A DNA stretch of 64,000 bases, taken from assembly GCA_949318235.1 (NCBI GenBank), contig OX439129.1:5956821-6020820 (forward strand). Reading direction: 5' to 3'. The notes beneath the pieces were generated by a model. It saw only the letters and a program-made list of their open reading frames with translations. It was not told where the DNA came from and ran no database searches. The translations under genes were made by a program, and so were the position numbers. Shown in pieces: positions 31,700 through 42,528 of the stretch. How positions within the stretch are numbered: the first letter of the stretch is position 1; each line of letters starts with the position of its first letter. The stretch is from Ecdyonurus torrentis (lineage: Eukaryota; Arthropoda; Insecta; Ephemeroptera; Heptageniidae).

Positions 31700-31815
31700 A
31701 TATCGAGGGTGCTCTGCTATTATGTCCTAACAATAAGACCACTTGACCTTGAAAAATAAAAAGTCGTCAGATCGACTTCAAATTTTGAATTTTTCCATTT
31801 CAGACCAATTGCAGG

Positions 31816-31846
<31 letters not shown>

Positions 31847-31891
31847 AGGTCGAATGAACTTGAGACATTATAAGGGAGCACCCTTGATATT
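31700..31891. mobile_element. MITE family B, copy 1
   Basis: Left end TATCGAGGGTGCTCTGCTAT and right end GGGAGCACCCTTGATAT are inverted relatives. Internal ACTTGACCTTGAAAAATAAAAA is shared with the copy at 42734-42904. A poly-A expansion (about 31816-31842) enlarges the centre. Confidence 0.85.
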
Positions 31892-32213
31892 TTATAATAA
31901 CTATAATTGATATTATTTATGTTTGCAATCAGAGTGCTGAGCTTGTGCAGTAATGTATGACAATATAACAAACAAAAAGAGAAAAAAAAATGATAAATTA
32001 TTATCACTTCGTACTATAATAATAGTACAGTATTTGTAATAAATAGGTATTGATTATGAAAATATCAATCAATTTTATTAGCATAAAGATATCAAGTTGT
32101 CACAAAATTAATACATGTAGCTGAAGACAAAGAAAAATATTCAACCATTATCTATTGTTTAACTAAACTTAAGTTAATATTATAGTAATGGAGGTATTAT
32201 CAAAGTTAAGAAT

Positions 32214-32450
32214 AGGAAAACCAATAAGCGCCTCAACATGATGAAGTATGTAGCTAGGTGAACTTGTTGATGGCACAGTTACCACAAATATTTTCATTGA
32301 GATGTTTTGAGGGCAACAGCCTTTTTCTTCAGTTGCTTACACTCTAAGCAAATGAAAAATAAGGCTGCGGTCCTGGAAAAGTATATATATTAACTGTGTT
32401 ATCAAGATCTTCACCTAGCTACGGTCTTTATCGTGCTGAAGTGCTTTTTT
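32214..32450. repeat. Foldback repeat family K, copy 2
   Basis: ACATGATGAAGTATGTAGCTAGG pairs with CCTAGCTACGGTCTTTATCGTG, with GATGGCACAGTTA against TAACTGTGTTATC. Poly-T follows at about 32445-32482. Confidence 0.65.
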
Positions 32451-32557
32451 TTTTTTTTTTTTTTTTTTTTCTTTTTTTTTTTGTTTATTGTATCATTTAT
32501 TTGACATCATATAAATTTAAACCAAAATGGTTTTTACTTACTAAACAATAGAAGTCT

Positions 32558-32875
32558 AGTTTGTGTTCCTGTCTCAAATTAACATGCTTTCTAATGGGGC
32601 AATAAAGCAGAACTCAAGTTAAAATTATTTCTTGGTGCTGAAATTTTTACTGTAGCTTACTGAGCCTCAAAGCTTTTGTTTTCCTGGAGTTTAATGTGAT
32701 AGAATGAAAAAAAATAATAATTTGTAACTAAATCACTTGAAATCCAGGAAAACAAAAGTTTTGAGGCTCAGTAAGCTACAGTAAAAATTTCAGTTCTAAG
32801 AAATAATTTTAACTTGAGTTATAGCTGCTTTATTGTCCTATAAGAAAGCATGTTAAATGTAGACAGGAACACAAA
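32558..32875. repeat. Long foldback (about 315 bp)
   Basis: AGCTTACTGAGCCTCAAA (near 32654) is mirrored by TTTGAGGCTCAGTAAGCT (near 32761). Outer parts (GTGTTCCTGTCT...ACATGC against GCATGT...AGACAGGAACAC) also pair, with a loop of only about 50 bp. Confidence 0.85.
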
Positions 32876-32939
32876 GTCGTCTGCTAGCACTTTGTTAGTA
32901 TTGTTGAGCTGTCAGTTTGTTTATTTTATGACTAAAGTA

Positions 32940-33210
32940 TCATTCACATGACTCGTAAATTTGACGCGCGTCAACAGATACTGACGCGAGCTGACGGATC
33001 AAGCTGAGCATTGTAAACAAATGGGACCGTTCACATGCATCCGTCATTTTGACGCGACTGGCGAGTACTGACGCGCAAAGCTGGGAGATGCCAGCTTTGC
33101 GCATCAGGACGCATCAGCACGCGTCAGTTTTAAAACCATGTAAAAGGGTCTATTTGTTTATATTGTTGCAACTTTGTTTGCGCGTCAAATTTACGCGTCA
33201 TGTGGATGAT
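32940..33210. repeat. GC-rich foldback with repeated GACGCG motifs
   Basis: Ends ACATGACTCGTAAATTTGACGCG and CGCGTCAAATTTACGCGTCATGT are inverted. The inside is dense in GACGCGTCA-type words and holds a smaller hairpin GCAAAGCTGG...CCAGCTTTGC. High CpG sets it apart from the AT-rich surroundings. Confidence 0.8.
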
Positions 33211-33311
33211 ATTTAAACCTACTTTTGCAACGTCTTCTATTGTTTCGTTAATGGATGGTTAAATGTAAACAACACATAGCAAGGCTGCTGTAGTACCTAC
33301 ATGACAGTAAG

Positions 33312-33390
33312 CTACAGTGTGTTCAACCTGGTTGCCACGACAACCCTGATGTTACAGTGTGTTCAACCTGGTTGCCACGACGACCCTGAT
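33312..33390. repeat. 39-bp tandem duplication at the 3' end of DNAAF10
   Basis: The unit at 33352-33390 (last DNAAF10 codons and stop) is repeated just downstream of the gene at 33312-33350 with two or three changes. The extra copy lies after the stop codon, in the presumed 3' untranslated region. Confidence 0.9.
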
Positions 33391-36300
33391 AGTTTGATCA
33401 AATGAGGTACACACACCAAGACCCAACTTGTCAGGACTCCAGTCAAAACTTGAGATGGGTTGTGAGGATAGGTTCAAATTGTGCAGCTGAGTTAGAGAAC
33501 CCACGACACCCTCAGCTATCTTCTCAGAATCCTCTTTCCATCTTTTGGCAGGATAGTTGCTGCAAATATACATAGTGAAAATTTAAGTTTATGTTGGATA
33601 ATTCAACTTACCACACTAGTAGAAGTTTTATAGAGAGGTCGAGGTCTCACGTGGCACACAGTTTAGTTATACTAACTGAGAGCTTTCATCATCACAATGA
33701 CATTATCAGTCCAAGAAGAGATTTACTTGAGCACATCACTAAGTCGTGTGCAGTTTTGTACTGTACTGTACAAGACTACATACAACTTTTTTCTTCTTTG
33801 ATTGATAATGTCATTATGATGACAAAAGCTCTCATTTATAAAAAAAAAAAAAAAAAAAAACTATAAATAAAGTGACACGTGGGACCTCGACCTGTGCTCA
33901 AGTAAATTTCTTCTATGATTGATAATGTCATTAACACATGACGAAAGCTCTTAGAAACTTATTATAACAAAATACTGTGCCATGCAAGACCTCAACCTCT
34001 CCATACAACTTCTACTGTGGTAAGTAAGGCCCTTGCTAGTAATTCTATCCTGTTCTTTATTATTGATCCTAACCGCAATGGTTTTTTCCTTTAATTTGAC
34101 TATAGTATCAACTGACAGTTGGATATATAAATAGTATTTGTTGCAGTCAATGTTACCAACTTACTATTTCCAGAGACATACGGAGCCTGCTCCACCACAA
34201 GTTACGAAGACATCACGGTTCTGAGGCAAGTGACGAACTGACCACACAGTTGACTTGTGAGCCTGCAAGCAAAATATCAATCAGTGCTCGGCAATTTTAA
34301 CTTTTACTTCATTAAGTTGTACAGTAAATTGCTTTCCCCCGCCCTTCAAAAAAAAAAAATGCCTGCCACATATTCAGTTGCAACACAAAAGCTAGGAGTA
34401 CAGTTACCTCTTGAGTGAGGTAGGAGAAGCCTTTAGTTGGGTGCTGGGTACGCAGATCAAAGACGTGAAACTTGGACTCCAGAGTGGTGACCACCAGCTT
34501 GTTCATCTCAATCTCAGCTCTGTCAAACTCCACACTACAAACCTGTTTAAAAAAAAAAAAGTAGCATTAATCTTAACTAGTCACAAGACAAGAAAATCAA
34601 AAGAAAGTGTGTCTACTTTTATTGAGGAAATGTCTGCTTCTAGGCATCAGACATAAGTAACCCTAACAACAAGGAAGCTATCAGCAACAAATAATAATAA
34701 ATAAAGAACTGTTGGTGCAGGTAGGTACCGTACACCTATACTGGCAATGGCTATGCTTAGCTGCATCATGCATGGTGCAATATCTCTTTTATGTTAACTA
34801 TATTAACAAGTATAAATATATAATTAGGAAAAAAAATCGACTTTGCGATATAGGTTGATAATTAAAATATAGATAGAAACACATAAAAAAGAGAGGTAAA
34901 AGATTTTTGGGGAATGGGAGATAATGAGCTTTGTTAGTCAGGGACCCGGCAAAAGAGAGAGAAAAATATTCATATATTTTATATATATATATATTTCATA
35001 TATATTTTATATATATATAGAAATATATTTCGGCCTGGGTTTGAATATTTTTCTCTCTCTTTTGCCGGGTCCCTGACTAACAAAGCTCATTATCTCCCAT
35101 TCCCCAAAAATCTTTTACCTCTCTTTTTTATGTGTTTCTATATATTAACAAGTAATAAACATAAGTATATGCACTGCATGTATAATGTAACTAAATCAAA
35201 TGTTAAAATATCTCCAGAGAACAATACTTTAAAATTACAACATAAACAATAATAAATATGACTTTACTATATTACTATACTCTAAGCAACTGGAGAATAG
35301 GGCTGTCAACATGTTAGTACATACATACATACATACATATCATGACGCTATAAATCCCTTTCGGGGTAAGCCAACAACACAGATGTTTTATCCTGACCAA
35401 GTGATAGACCTCCACAACTTCCTATCCTGACATACTTCTTAGTAAACTTGTAAATATTTGTGTAAGCTGTGCCATCAAGACTTTCACCAAGCTACGTAAG
35501 GACCTCATTATGGTAAGTAAGACATTGCTTGTTGGTTCCTCCTATCCTTTCTTTGATTATGTGTATATTCAAACCAAAATAGTTTTACATTTCCTAATTA
35601 ATTATAAAATAATAAATATTAAGTTAAAATCAACTATGCAATGATTGATAATATTTTTATTGTTAAGAAAAAACAATAATGAAGCTTTTACTACACAGCA
35701 ATAAATTTGCAGTTAGTTTTACAGAGATTGTTTTCTTACCCCGTTTGTGAGATTGTGCTCCCATCTGAGCTGCATGGTTCTCAAGTCAAACATCTTCACG
35801 TCTCCGTTGTCGTATCCCGAGCACAGCACTCTCTCAGTATTGTTGTAGGAGTTCCCTGAGCAGTATCAATCCAACATTACAACAAGATGTTTAGGTGCAT
35901 CAATATTTTCATTTATTTGTTGTAACTTTGCGTGCAACAAGCAAACAAACATGTGAATGCTCATTAACAATTTTTTAAAAATAAAAAGCTAAATACTGTA
36001 TCTCATTAACTTAAAGCGATACTCTGCCCTAAAAAAAGTATTTTTTTTTCTTCTCCAATACAATTCAATAGAAATCATCTATTTGACTTTTTCTAGTTTT
36101 CTAGCCCACGGAATAAGCAAGCATCACGAGGGTAATGAGATATAGTACACTCCCCTCTACTAGCTGCCTCTTGCTCTACCTGCTAAGCTTACCTGAGAAG
36201 GTGTAGAGACTTTTTACTCACACAGTAGGGGAGAAGTACTACGTCACAATTCCTCCAGTTAGCCTCGCTGGGCTCGCTTATCCCGCGGGCTTGAAAAGTC

Positions 36301-39028
36301 AAATAATCGACTACTTTCTATTGAAATGTTTTGGACAAGAATAAAAAATGCTTATTTTTAGGGTTTAGTGTGACTTTAAGAAAAACTATAAAGATCATAG
36401 CTGGTCAGGAAATTACATAGTCAGTTCAACCATATGTACATAATAATTTGAATTAATTTGCAATGGCATAACATTAGAAAAGCACTAGGTGGTCGTCATT
36501 TTTTGTGGTTTGGAGAATGAAAAACAGGGTTTACGAACATTATTATTGTAACATTAGTTGTTGTATACATAGTTCCACAATTGATAGAACTTAATTCAAG
36601 CTCTCATTGTAGACTTCAATATATGAAGCTTACCAAAAGCCACAGTCCAGCAATCTCGAGTTGCTTCTCCTTTCTTAGGTCTCATCACAGCCACTGGCAC
36701 CTCTCTCTGTCGAGGATCCCACACCTTTACAACACCTATCAATAACAGATAGGTGGTGGTTAATTACACATAGCTATAGGCTGACCAACACTGGCACCTC
36801 TCTCTGTCGAGGATCCCACACCTTCACAACACCTATCAATAACAGATAGGTGAGATAGGTAATATATTGGGGGTGGTTAATTACACACATAGCTATAGGC
36901 TGACCAACACTGGTACGTACGTGACAGGTGTCACTCAGGTAAAATTAGGGCAAACTTATCACCAAAGTAAATAATTTTAAATGATAACAAATAGTAAAAA
37001 TCAGTTTGAGGAAAAAGAACATCGTGGTTAGGATCAATATAATAAAGAAAAAATAGAGTTACCAGCACTGGCCTTACTTACCACAGTAGAAGTTCCATGG
37101 AGAGGTGTCTCATATGGCACAGTTTTTTGTTATAAACTAAGCTTCATTCTATAACTGAGAGCAGTGAGAGCTGAGTAAATTTTTCATTTGATTGATAATG
37201 TCATTAACATATGACAAAAGCTCTCATTTATGAAATGAACCTTATTTTATAACAAAACACTGCCACGTGAGATACTTCGACCTCTCCATGGAACTTCTAC
37301 TGTGGTAGGTAAGGCCAGCGCTGGTAACTATCATTTTCTTTATTATGTTGAAATACATAGTAAAAAACCTTACCATAGTGTAGTCCCGTACTTTCGGGAA
37401 AATCTTGCTAGCATAGATATAAAATCTTTTCCAACAAAAGACTCGGAGAGAAATTTTAAATGATTGCTTCATTGCTGGTGTTTCACTCTTTATAAAATCT
37501 CAGGTCACAAAATAATCCCACCTTTAAATACAGTACCTAAAATTTTTGTGTGTTTTAAACTCAGGTGACAGGAGTGCACATTTGATCTGATTGACTCAAC
37601 CTGAGAATTTCTGAACTCAACCAACTTGAATAAAATAATAAAATAAAAACCAAATCTACATTTCAAAAGACTCTACATCAGCAGTTTGGGCAGCAAGTTC
37701 TCAGTTGTATTCTCCGTGCTAGACTGCTATACAGTACATGTATAACTGGTCCATAGTGCTTTTATTGAGCATCTTCTTACCATCTCTACTACATGTTGCA
37801 ATTTCTGGAGCGCCGTGTCCAACGCTCTGTCCCCCGACACCAGCTACGCAGTTGATCACCTCTTTGTGAGCCTTGACTGTGTACACAGGCTGAGCAGTGT
37901 CGTCTACGTCCCTACAATCAAAACAATCAACATTTACCTATGCACAGCACTTGGCAAACTTATGTATGTATGCTCAAATATGTCCTTAGAAAATAACAAG
38001 TACTCTCACTTCATTAGAATTATTGACTTTTTTTTTAGGTCCGCAGATTGCCATTTACTGCATGATATTTGAGTGAAAAATTTTTTTTACCAGTTTTGCT
38101 GATAGTACATACTTGGTATTTTTAGTTATCTTAATATGTATGGTATTTGCTTCATCCTCTCAATGGGGTCATTATTTCATTCAGGGTTCAGGGGTCTCAT
38201 TTCAACGAGCATAATATATCAGTGTGGTTCTGAAATTTTGTGAGTAAGGTCACGACGTCCTTATGACCTCATAGAAGTTTGTTTGAAGTTGATAGAACTA
38301 TGGGGCTGAGCAATTGAGCTCTGAATGAGAGCGCAGCAATGCCCGATTGTAAAACACTTGTAAAACGTTAAGAACAAGAGGGTGAGTACTGAGTAGCAAA
38401 TGCCACATATTTATACCCCTACTCGGCCTACTCCATTATCTGGACCATACTGGCCAACCTGGCCAACTTCCAGTTAGGTACCTGCTTACCTGCTACACTC
38501 AGGTAAGGCCCTATCTTTAACAATGAATGTTAAACCAGTGCGCCTTATTAAAATAAATACAACCACATACCCCCACCCTTCATACCGGTACCGGTATTTC
38601 TTATATTTATGTACATAATGAATTTTACAGTTTTGATAGGAAGAGAGTAATGAACGAGAACAATAAGTTCTCAAGCCTAATTTACCAAATTTCCAGTTTG
38701 CCATCAAAATCTCCCGTTGCCAATCTCCTCTCACGTAACGTGGAAGCACCGAACGTCGCACATTTGAACCCCTTGGATCTTTCTACCTAAAAATAAAATA
38801 AAAATTAACGTAAGTGTAAATTACATTGACTTGAGTATGCACATGTATATTTACCTCTTTGATTAACTTTACATCTGTACCGTCGAGTTCGTAAATTTGA
38901 AGAACACCAACCCCTCGTGTGCGACATCCTTGAATGATAAATTTTGCAGAGCATGGAATCCAATGTGCATCATAAATAGAAAAATTTAGTGGTTTTTCAA
39001 TTAGACAAACTATTTGACACTTATCCAT
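33352..39028 (-). CDS. DNAAF10: DNAAF10/WDR92 (Monad), seven-bladed WD40 protein, eight exons
   Basis: Minus-strand exons 39028-38855, 38786-38686, 37911-37781, 36735-36634, 35855-35740, 34542-34408, 34262-34165 and 33559-33352 join in frame to 354 residues, against about 357 in human WDR92. Diagnostic stretches are [124 protein letters not shown] and [14 protein letters not shown]. In the family this protein is a co-chaperone adaptor (R2TP/prefoldin-like) needed for cytoplasmic preassembly of axonemal dynein arms. It is head to head with TTLL15, with 433 bp between start codons. Exon 4 has a partial extra copy upstream, and the stop region is tandemly duplicated. Introns carry foldback repeats. 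Confidence 0.95.
33602..34044. repeat. Foldback repeat family J, copy 2 (DNAAF10 intron 7)
   Basis: GAGGTCTCACGTGGCACACAG and its inverted partner GTGCCATGCAAGACCTC, plus GAGAGCTTTCATCATC against GATGACAAAAGCTCTC. The right arm is partly duplicated and contains a poly-A run near 33841-33860. Confidence 0.7.
34873..35141. mobile_element. Near-perfect long hairpin element (about 269 bp, DNAAF10 intron 5)
   Basis: Arms of about 105 bp are inverted copies with no visible mismatch: AGAAACACATAAAAAAGAGA and TCTCTTTTTTATGTGTTTCT at the tips, GGGACCCGGCAAAAGAGAGA and its complement inside. The loop is TA-rich. The near-identity of the arms suggests a young insertion or strong gene conversion. Confidence 0.9.
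35290..35560. repeat. Family K repeat, copy 3, with a retroposon-like segment
   Basis: 35315-35425 holds (ACAT)n followed by ATGACGCTATAAATCCCTTT and GGGGTAAGCCAACAACACAG. The same segment lies inverted at 48138-48246. The later part (TGCCATCAAGACTTTCACCA...CATTATGGTAAG) belongs to family K. Confidence 0.6.
36010..36380. mobile_element. Foldback element with CTTAAAG ends (DNAAF10 intron 4)
   Basis: CTTAAAGCGATACTC at the left and GTGTGACTTTAAG at the right, with ATTTGACTTTT...CCCACGG against CCGCGGGC...AAAAGTCAAAT in the arms. Similar to 8710-9050. Confidence 0.7.
36693..36908. repeat. Tandem duplication of the DNAAF10 exon 4 acceptor region
   Basis: Unit 36693-36788 (start of exon 4, its AG acceptor and upstream intron) is followed by a second copy at 36789-36908 with a 20-25 bp insertion. 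The second copy carries an intact acceptor at about 36833-36834 and the first roughly 40 exon bases with one silent-type change, but no donor. Confidence 0.9.
37043..37329. repeat. Foldback repeat family J, copy 3 (DNAAF10 intron 3)
   Basis: TTACCAGCACTGGCCTTACTT and AGTAGAAGTTCCATGGAGAGGT on the left are inverted on the right (ACCTCTCCATGGAACTTCTACT and GTAAGGCCAGCGCTGGTAA). Confidence 0.85.
38165..38380. repeat. Interspersed repeat family N, copy 1 (DNAAF10 intron 2)
   Basis: CATTATTTCATTCAGGG...GTGTGGTTCTGAAATT...GTTTGAAGTTGA...GGGGCTGAGCA recurs in the same order at 60800-61000 in CBR1 intron 2. Confidence 0.65.
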
Positions 39029-39461
39029 TTGTCAAAAAATTACAGTGAACATGCTATTTTTAGAACTAGAGAAATAAAACAAAAATATTGATCAAACAAA
39101 TTTTGACATTTTTTTATCAGCTGATTTTTTGTTTTCTTCCGGTATTTAAATATTGGCGCGATATTTTTTAAACCAATCAAAATTGATGATCCACTGCCAT
39201 GTTGCCATATTTCTCTATACACAAGGAGAGAGGTCAAGGCTTTTCGGCTGGCAGCAGGTAAGGTGAGTGACCTAAAAGAAAATAAGAAAACAGTCTCCAT
39301 GAGAAAATTGAGAGAAAATGCAATGATTTCCTATGCCGGTCGCATGCCAATACGGTAGTTGAACACATTCACAGCACGTGAAGTTGAGATATGCATTGTT
39401 AAAACCTTAATTTTTATGATCACATTATCACATCAAAAGTAACCTCTAGAGTCTAAAAATA
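39029..39461. promoter_or_regulatory. Divergent promoter of DNAAF10 and TTLL15
   Basis: 433 bp separate the two start codons. Visible motifs are an Ets-like CTTCCGG at 39137-39143, an inverted CCAAT (ATTGG, 39152-39156) joined to an E2F-like TTGGCGCG, CCAAT at 39173-39177, and GTTGCCAT at 39201-39208, which is half of an RFX X-box. A possible 5' untranslated exon donor for TTLL15 lies near 39254-39265 (CAGCAG/GTAAG). Motifs are seen; function is inferred. Confidence 0.55.
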
Positions 39462-40990
39462 ATGAAAAAACGCAACAGATCTGAGGAAACCAAAGATGCT
39501 CCAGATTCCGATGATAAATACAATAAGGTATGAATATTATGAACAAATGTCCTTATTTTACCAACTTCGTTATGTCAGAAATATAATTATTGGTGGTTAT
39601 TTAATTTTCAGCCCAAGCCCAGCAAACGTCAGCAAGATGCTCCTGAGGAACCGAAGAGGTCTGAGCAGCCAGTATGTTCAACAACCACTGTGTGCATGTT
39701 CATCGTGATCATCCTGGGAGCTGCCATGGTTGGCTTCAACACCTACGAGCTGAGGACTCTGAGAAGTGAGCAGCTTCAAGCACTGGAGAAGTTAGCGGAG
39801 GCTCAAGCTAACTTCAACTTCCGGCCCATGGTCGTCGACACTCGGGATGTCAGACCTAAAGTGCAGATTTGGAGTCCAAGGGTAAAACAATTTGAGCAGT
39901 CGATAATTCAGTGGTGGGGGTGAAGGCAGATCTAACTTTACAGTCAACCAGCTTAGGGTATTAACATTCAAATAACAGGGTGAAATTGAAATTCAATCAC
40001 CAACTTGCTTTCACATTGCTCTGCGCCATGTCTAGTGGCGAGATAGAGAAATGTAAAAGCTTGCACATATATGATTGGGGTTTTAATTTCACCCTGGTTG
40101 ACTGTATTGAAAAGGACTGAAGGTGCAGCACACTGCTATAATACATATTACTAAAGAATAGGATAGAAATACCAGCACTGGCCATACTTATACTTGCACA
40201 GTAGAAGTTGTATGCAGAGATCAAGGTCTCACATGGCACACAGTTTAGTTATATATAGAATGTTTACAATATGTAACAGAGCTTTCGTCGTCTTAATAAG
40301 ATTGTCAATCAAAGAAGGTATTTACACAAATTTAAGCGCATCACAGAGCCACAGGTAGCCTTGTACTGTACTGTGATGTGCTCAAGTACATATCAATCTC
40401 ATCTTTGATTGACAATATCACTAACAGGGGCGTATTCAGGGGGGTGTTTTTGGGGTCCGGACAACCCCCGTCAGGTCTGAAAAAGCATGAGAAAAGGGGG
40501 TGGTTGTCCCCCTTGCCTATGCTCACTATAGGCTGGACCCCTCCCGTTGCAAAATCCTGAATACGCCCCTGATCACTAACATACAATGAAAGCTCTCAGT
40601 TATATAAAGTTTTATAATTATGACATGACTGTCAGACCTTTACCTGCATACAACTTCTACTGTGGTATGTAAGGCCTGCGGGCTGGTATCTATATTTTTC
40701 TAAATACATTTGTAATAACAGAAAAATTAGTAGAAAAATAACTGTAAACATAAGTCAATATTTTCTCATTGCCTCAATGTGTAATCAAAGTGAAGTGCCA
40801 ACATTGTGCTTGCTTGCTTGCTCACAGGTTGACAAGATCCACCTGATTCACGTGTCTCAAGTGTTCCAACGTCTAGGCTACCAAGTGGCCAGCTCTCCCA
40901 ACGACACAGACTGGGACGTCCTGTGGGCGCACGACTATCCCTTCACTGTCTGGCAGACCACGCTCAAGAACCTCAAACCACACCAGAAGG

Positions 40991-41034
<44 letters not shown>

Positions 41035-41326
41035 AATAAAACAAACAAATTGTAAGCTGCTCATCTTTGTTGTATTTTTTAGCAGTCACTTGAACAATAT
41101 ATATTGCTATTTTATTGATTCTTCCATCTGTACTGGACAGACCTTTTTGTCTTAAAGTCCCTACAAAATACCAAGTACAGTACTCTCAACCCATACATCC
41201 CCCCTCCCATTGTTGAGAGGTCACAAGTGCTCATGAAGCTACATGTTACATGAGTGAGATTTTTAATGGTTTAGATGAGACTACTTATTTTCTAGGGACA
41301 TACGTAGGTCTGACTCACTCTGCTTT

Positions 41327-41373
<47 letters not shown>

Positions 41374-41716
41374 TAATTTTTAACTTCTTTGTATGTGCTC
41401 AAATGCTCATACATGGGTGTATTGTGCTACATTAATCAATAACCTGTGGCAAATTTTGTTTACTATATAAAATAAAAATAAAATCAATTACGTACAGTAT
41501 TTGTGCTGAGAAAAAAAATATGCATTTACTTTTATTATTATTATTCAACACAACACACTTTTATTTGTAACAGCATTTCATGTTAGATTTTTAAATATTA
41601 TTAACACTTGCAGGCTTGAAAAGTGGGTGCATGATGTTAATTAAGGTTTGTGTAATGACTAAAATACTATATCTCTTTTACCTTTATTTTATACTGTACA
41701 TAATAATACATATAAT

Positions 41717-41751
<35 letters not shown>

Positions 41752-42482
41752 CAATGAGCCTATAGCGGAAATAAGCTATTGCCTTTTAAAGACGTAGAGA
41801 AATATGATGGAATTATTTGATCAAAATAACATACATTCTTATGGAGCTCACTTAACTATTCCAATTAGAAAAAGCTCAATGTGAACACAGCGCTTTAGTC
41901 TCCATCCATCAATAGGAGAAATAAATAATAGTTATTGTTTAATAGAGTTGACTTAATTTTTTATTTTTTATTTTTTTTACATTATAAAAGAAAAACTAGA
42001 GAAATCAATAAACTCCTTACCATAATGAAGTCCATTGCTAGGTAAAGGTCTTGATGGCACAGTTAACACAAATTAACAAATATTTGTGTTACCTGTGCCA
42101 CCTAGCTACAGACGTCATTGTGGTAAGACGCTACTTGTTTGTTCCACTATATTGTTGATGTTGATACTTTGTAATTGTTGTAGGTGAATCACTTCTCTGG
42201 CACGGGCTACGTCACAACAAAAGTTAGCTTGGCCACTTCAGGAGGACCTTATATTCCAGCAGCCTTCAAAATACCTGACGACAAAGAGAAGCTCTTGGAA
42301 TATGTAAGTCGTCTTCTTGTGTTACATCATAGGCTATAAATGTAAAAACACAATCAGTGTAACTTATCAACGTACTGGAAGGAACAATCACAATTTCAGG
42401 ACACAAAATACCTGTGTCGTTTACTGCACTAGTTGTATCTTCATTATTTGCTAATCATAATTACTGTACTGTACTGTCGTGT

Positions 42483-42528
<46 letters not shown>

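Noticed and set aside
39040..39300. 86-codon minus-strand open frame in the DNAAF10/TTLL15 promoter
   Set aside because: It overlaps promoter motifs, has no recognisable domain and no matching splice phase to DNAAF10, whose start at 39028 agrees with the family length.
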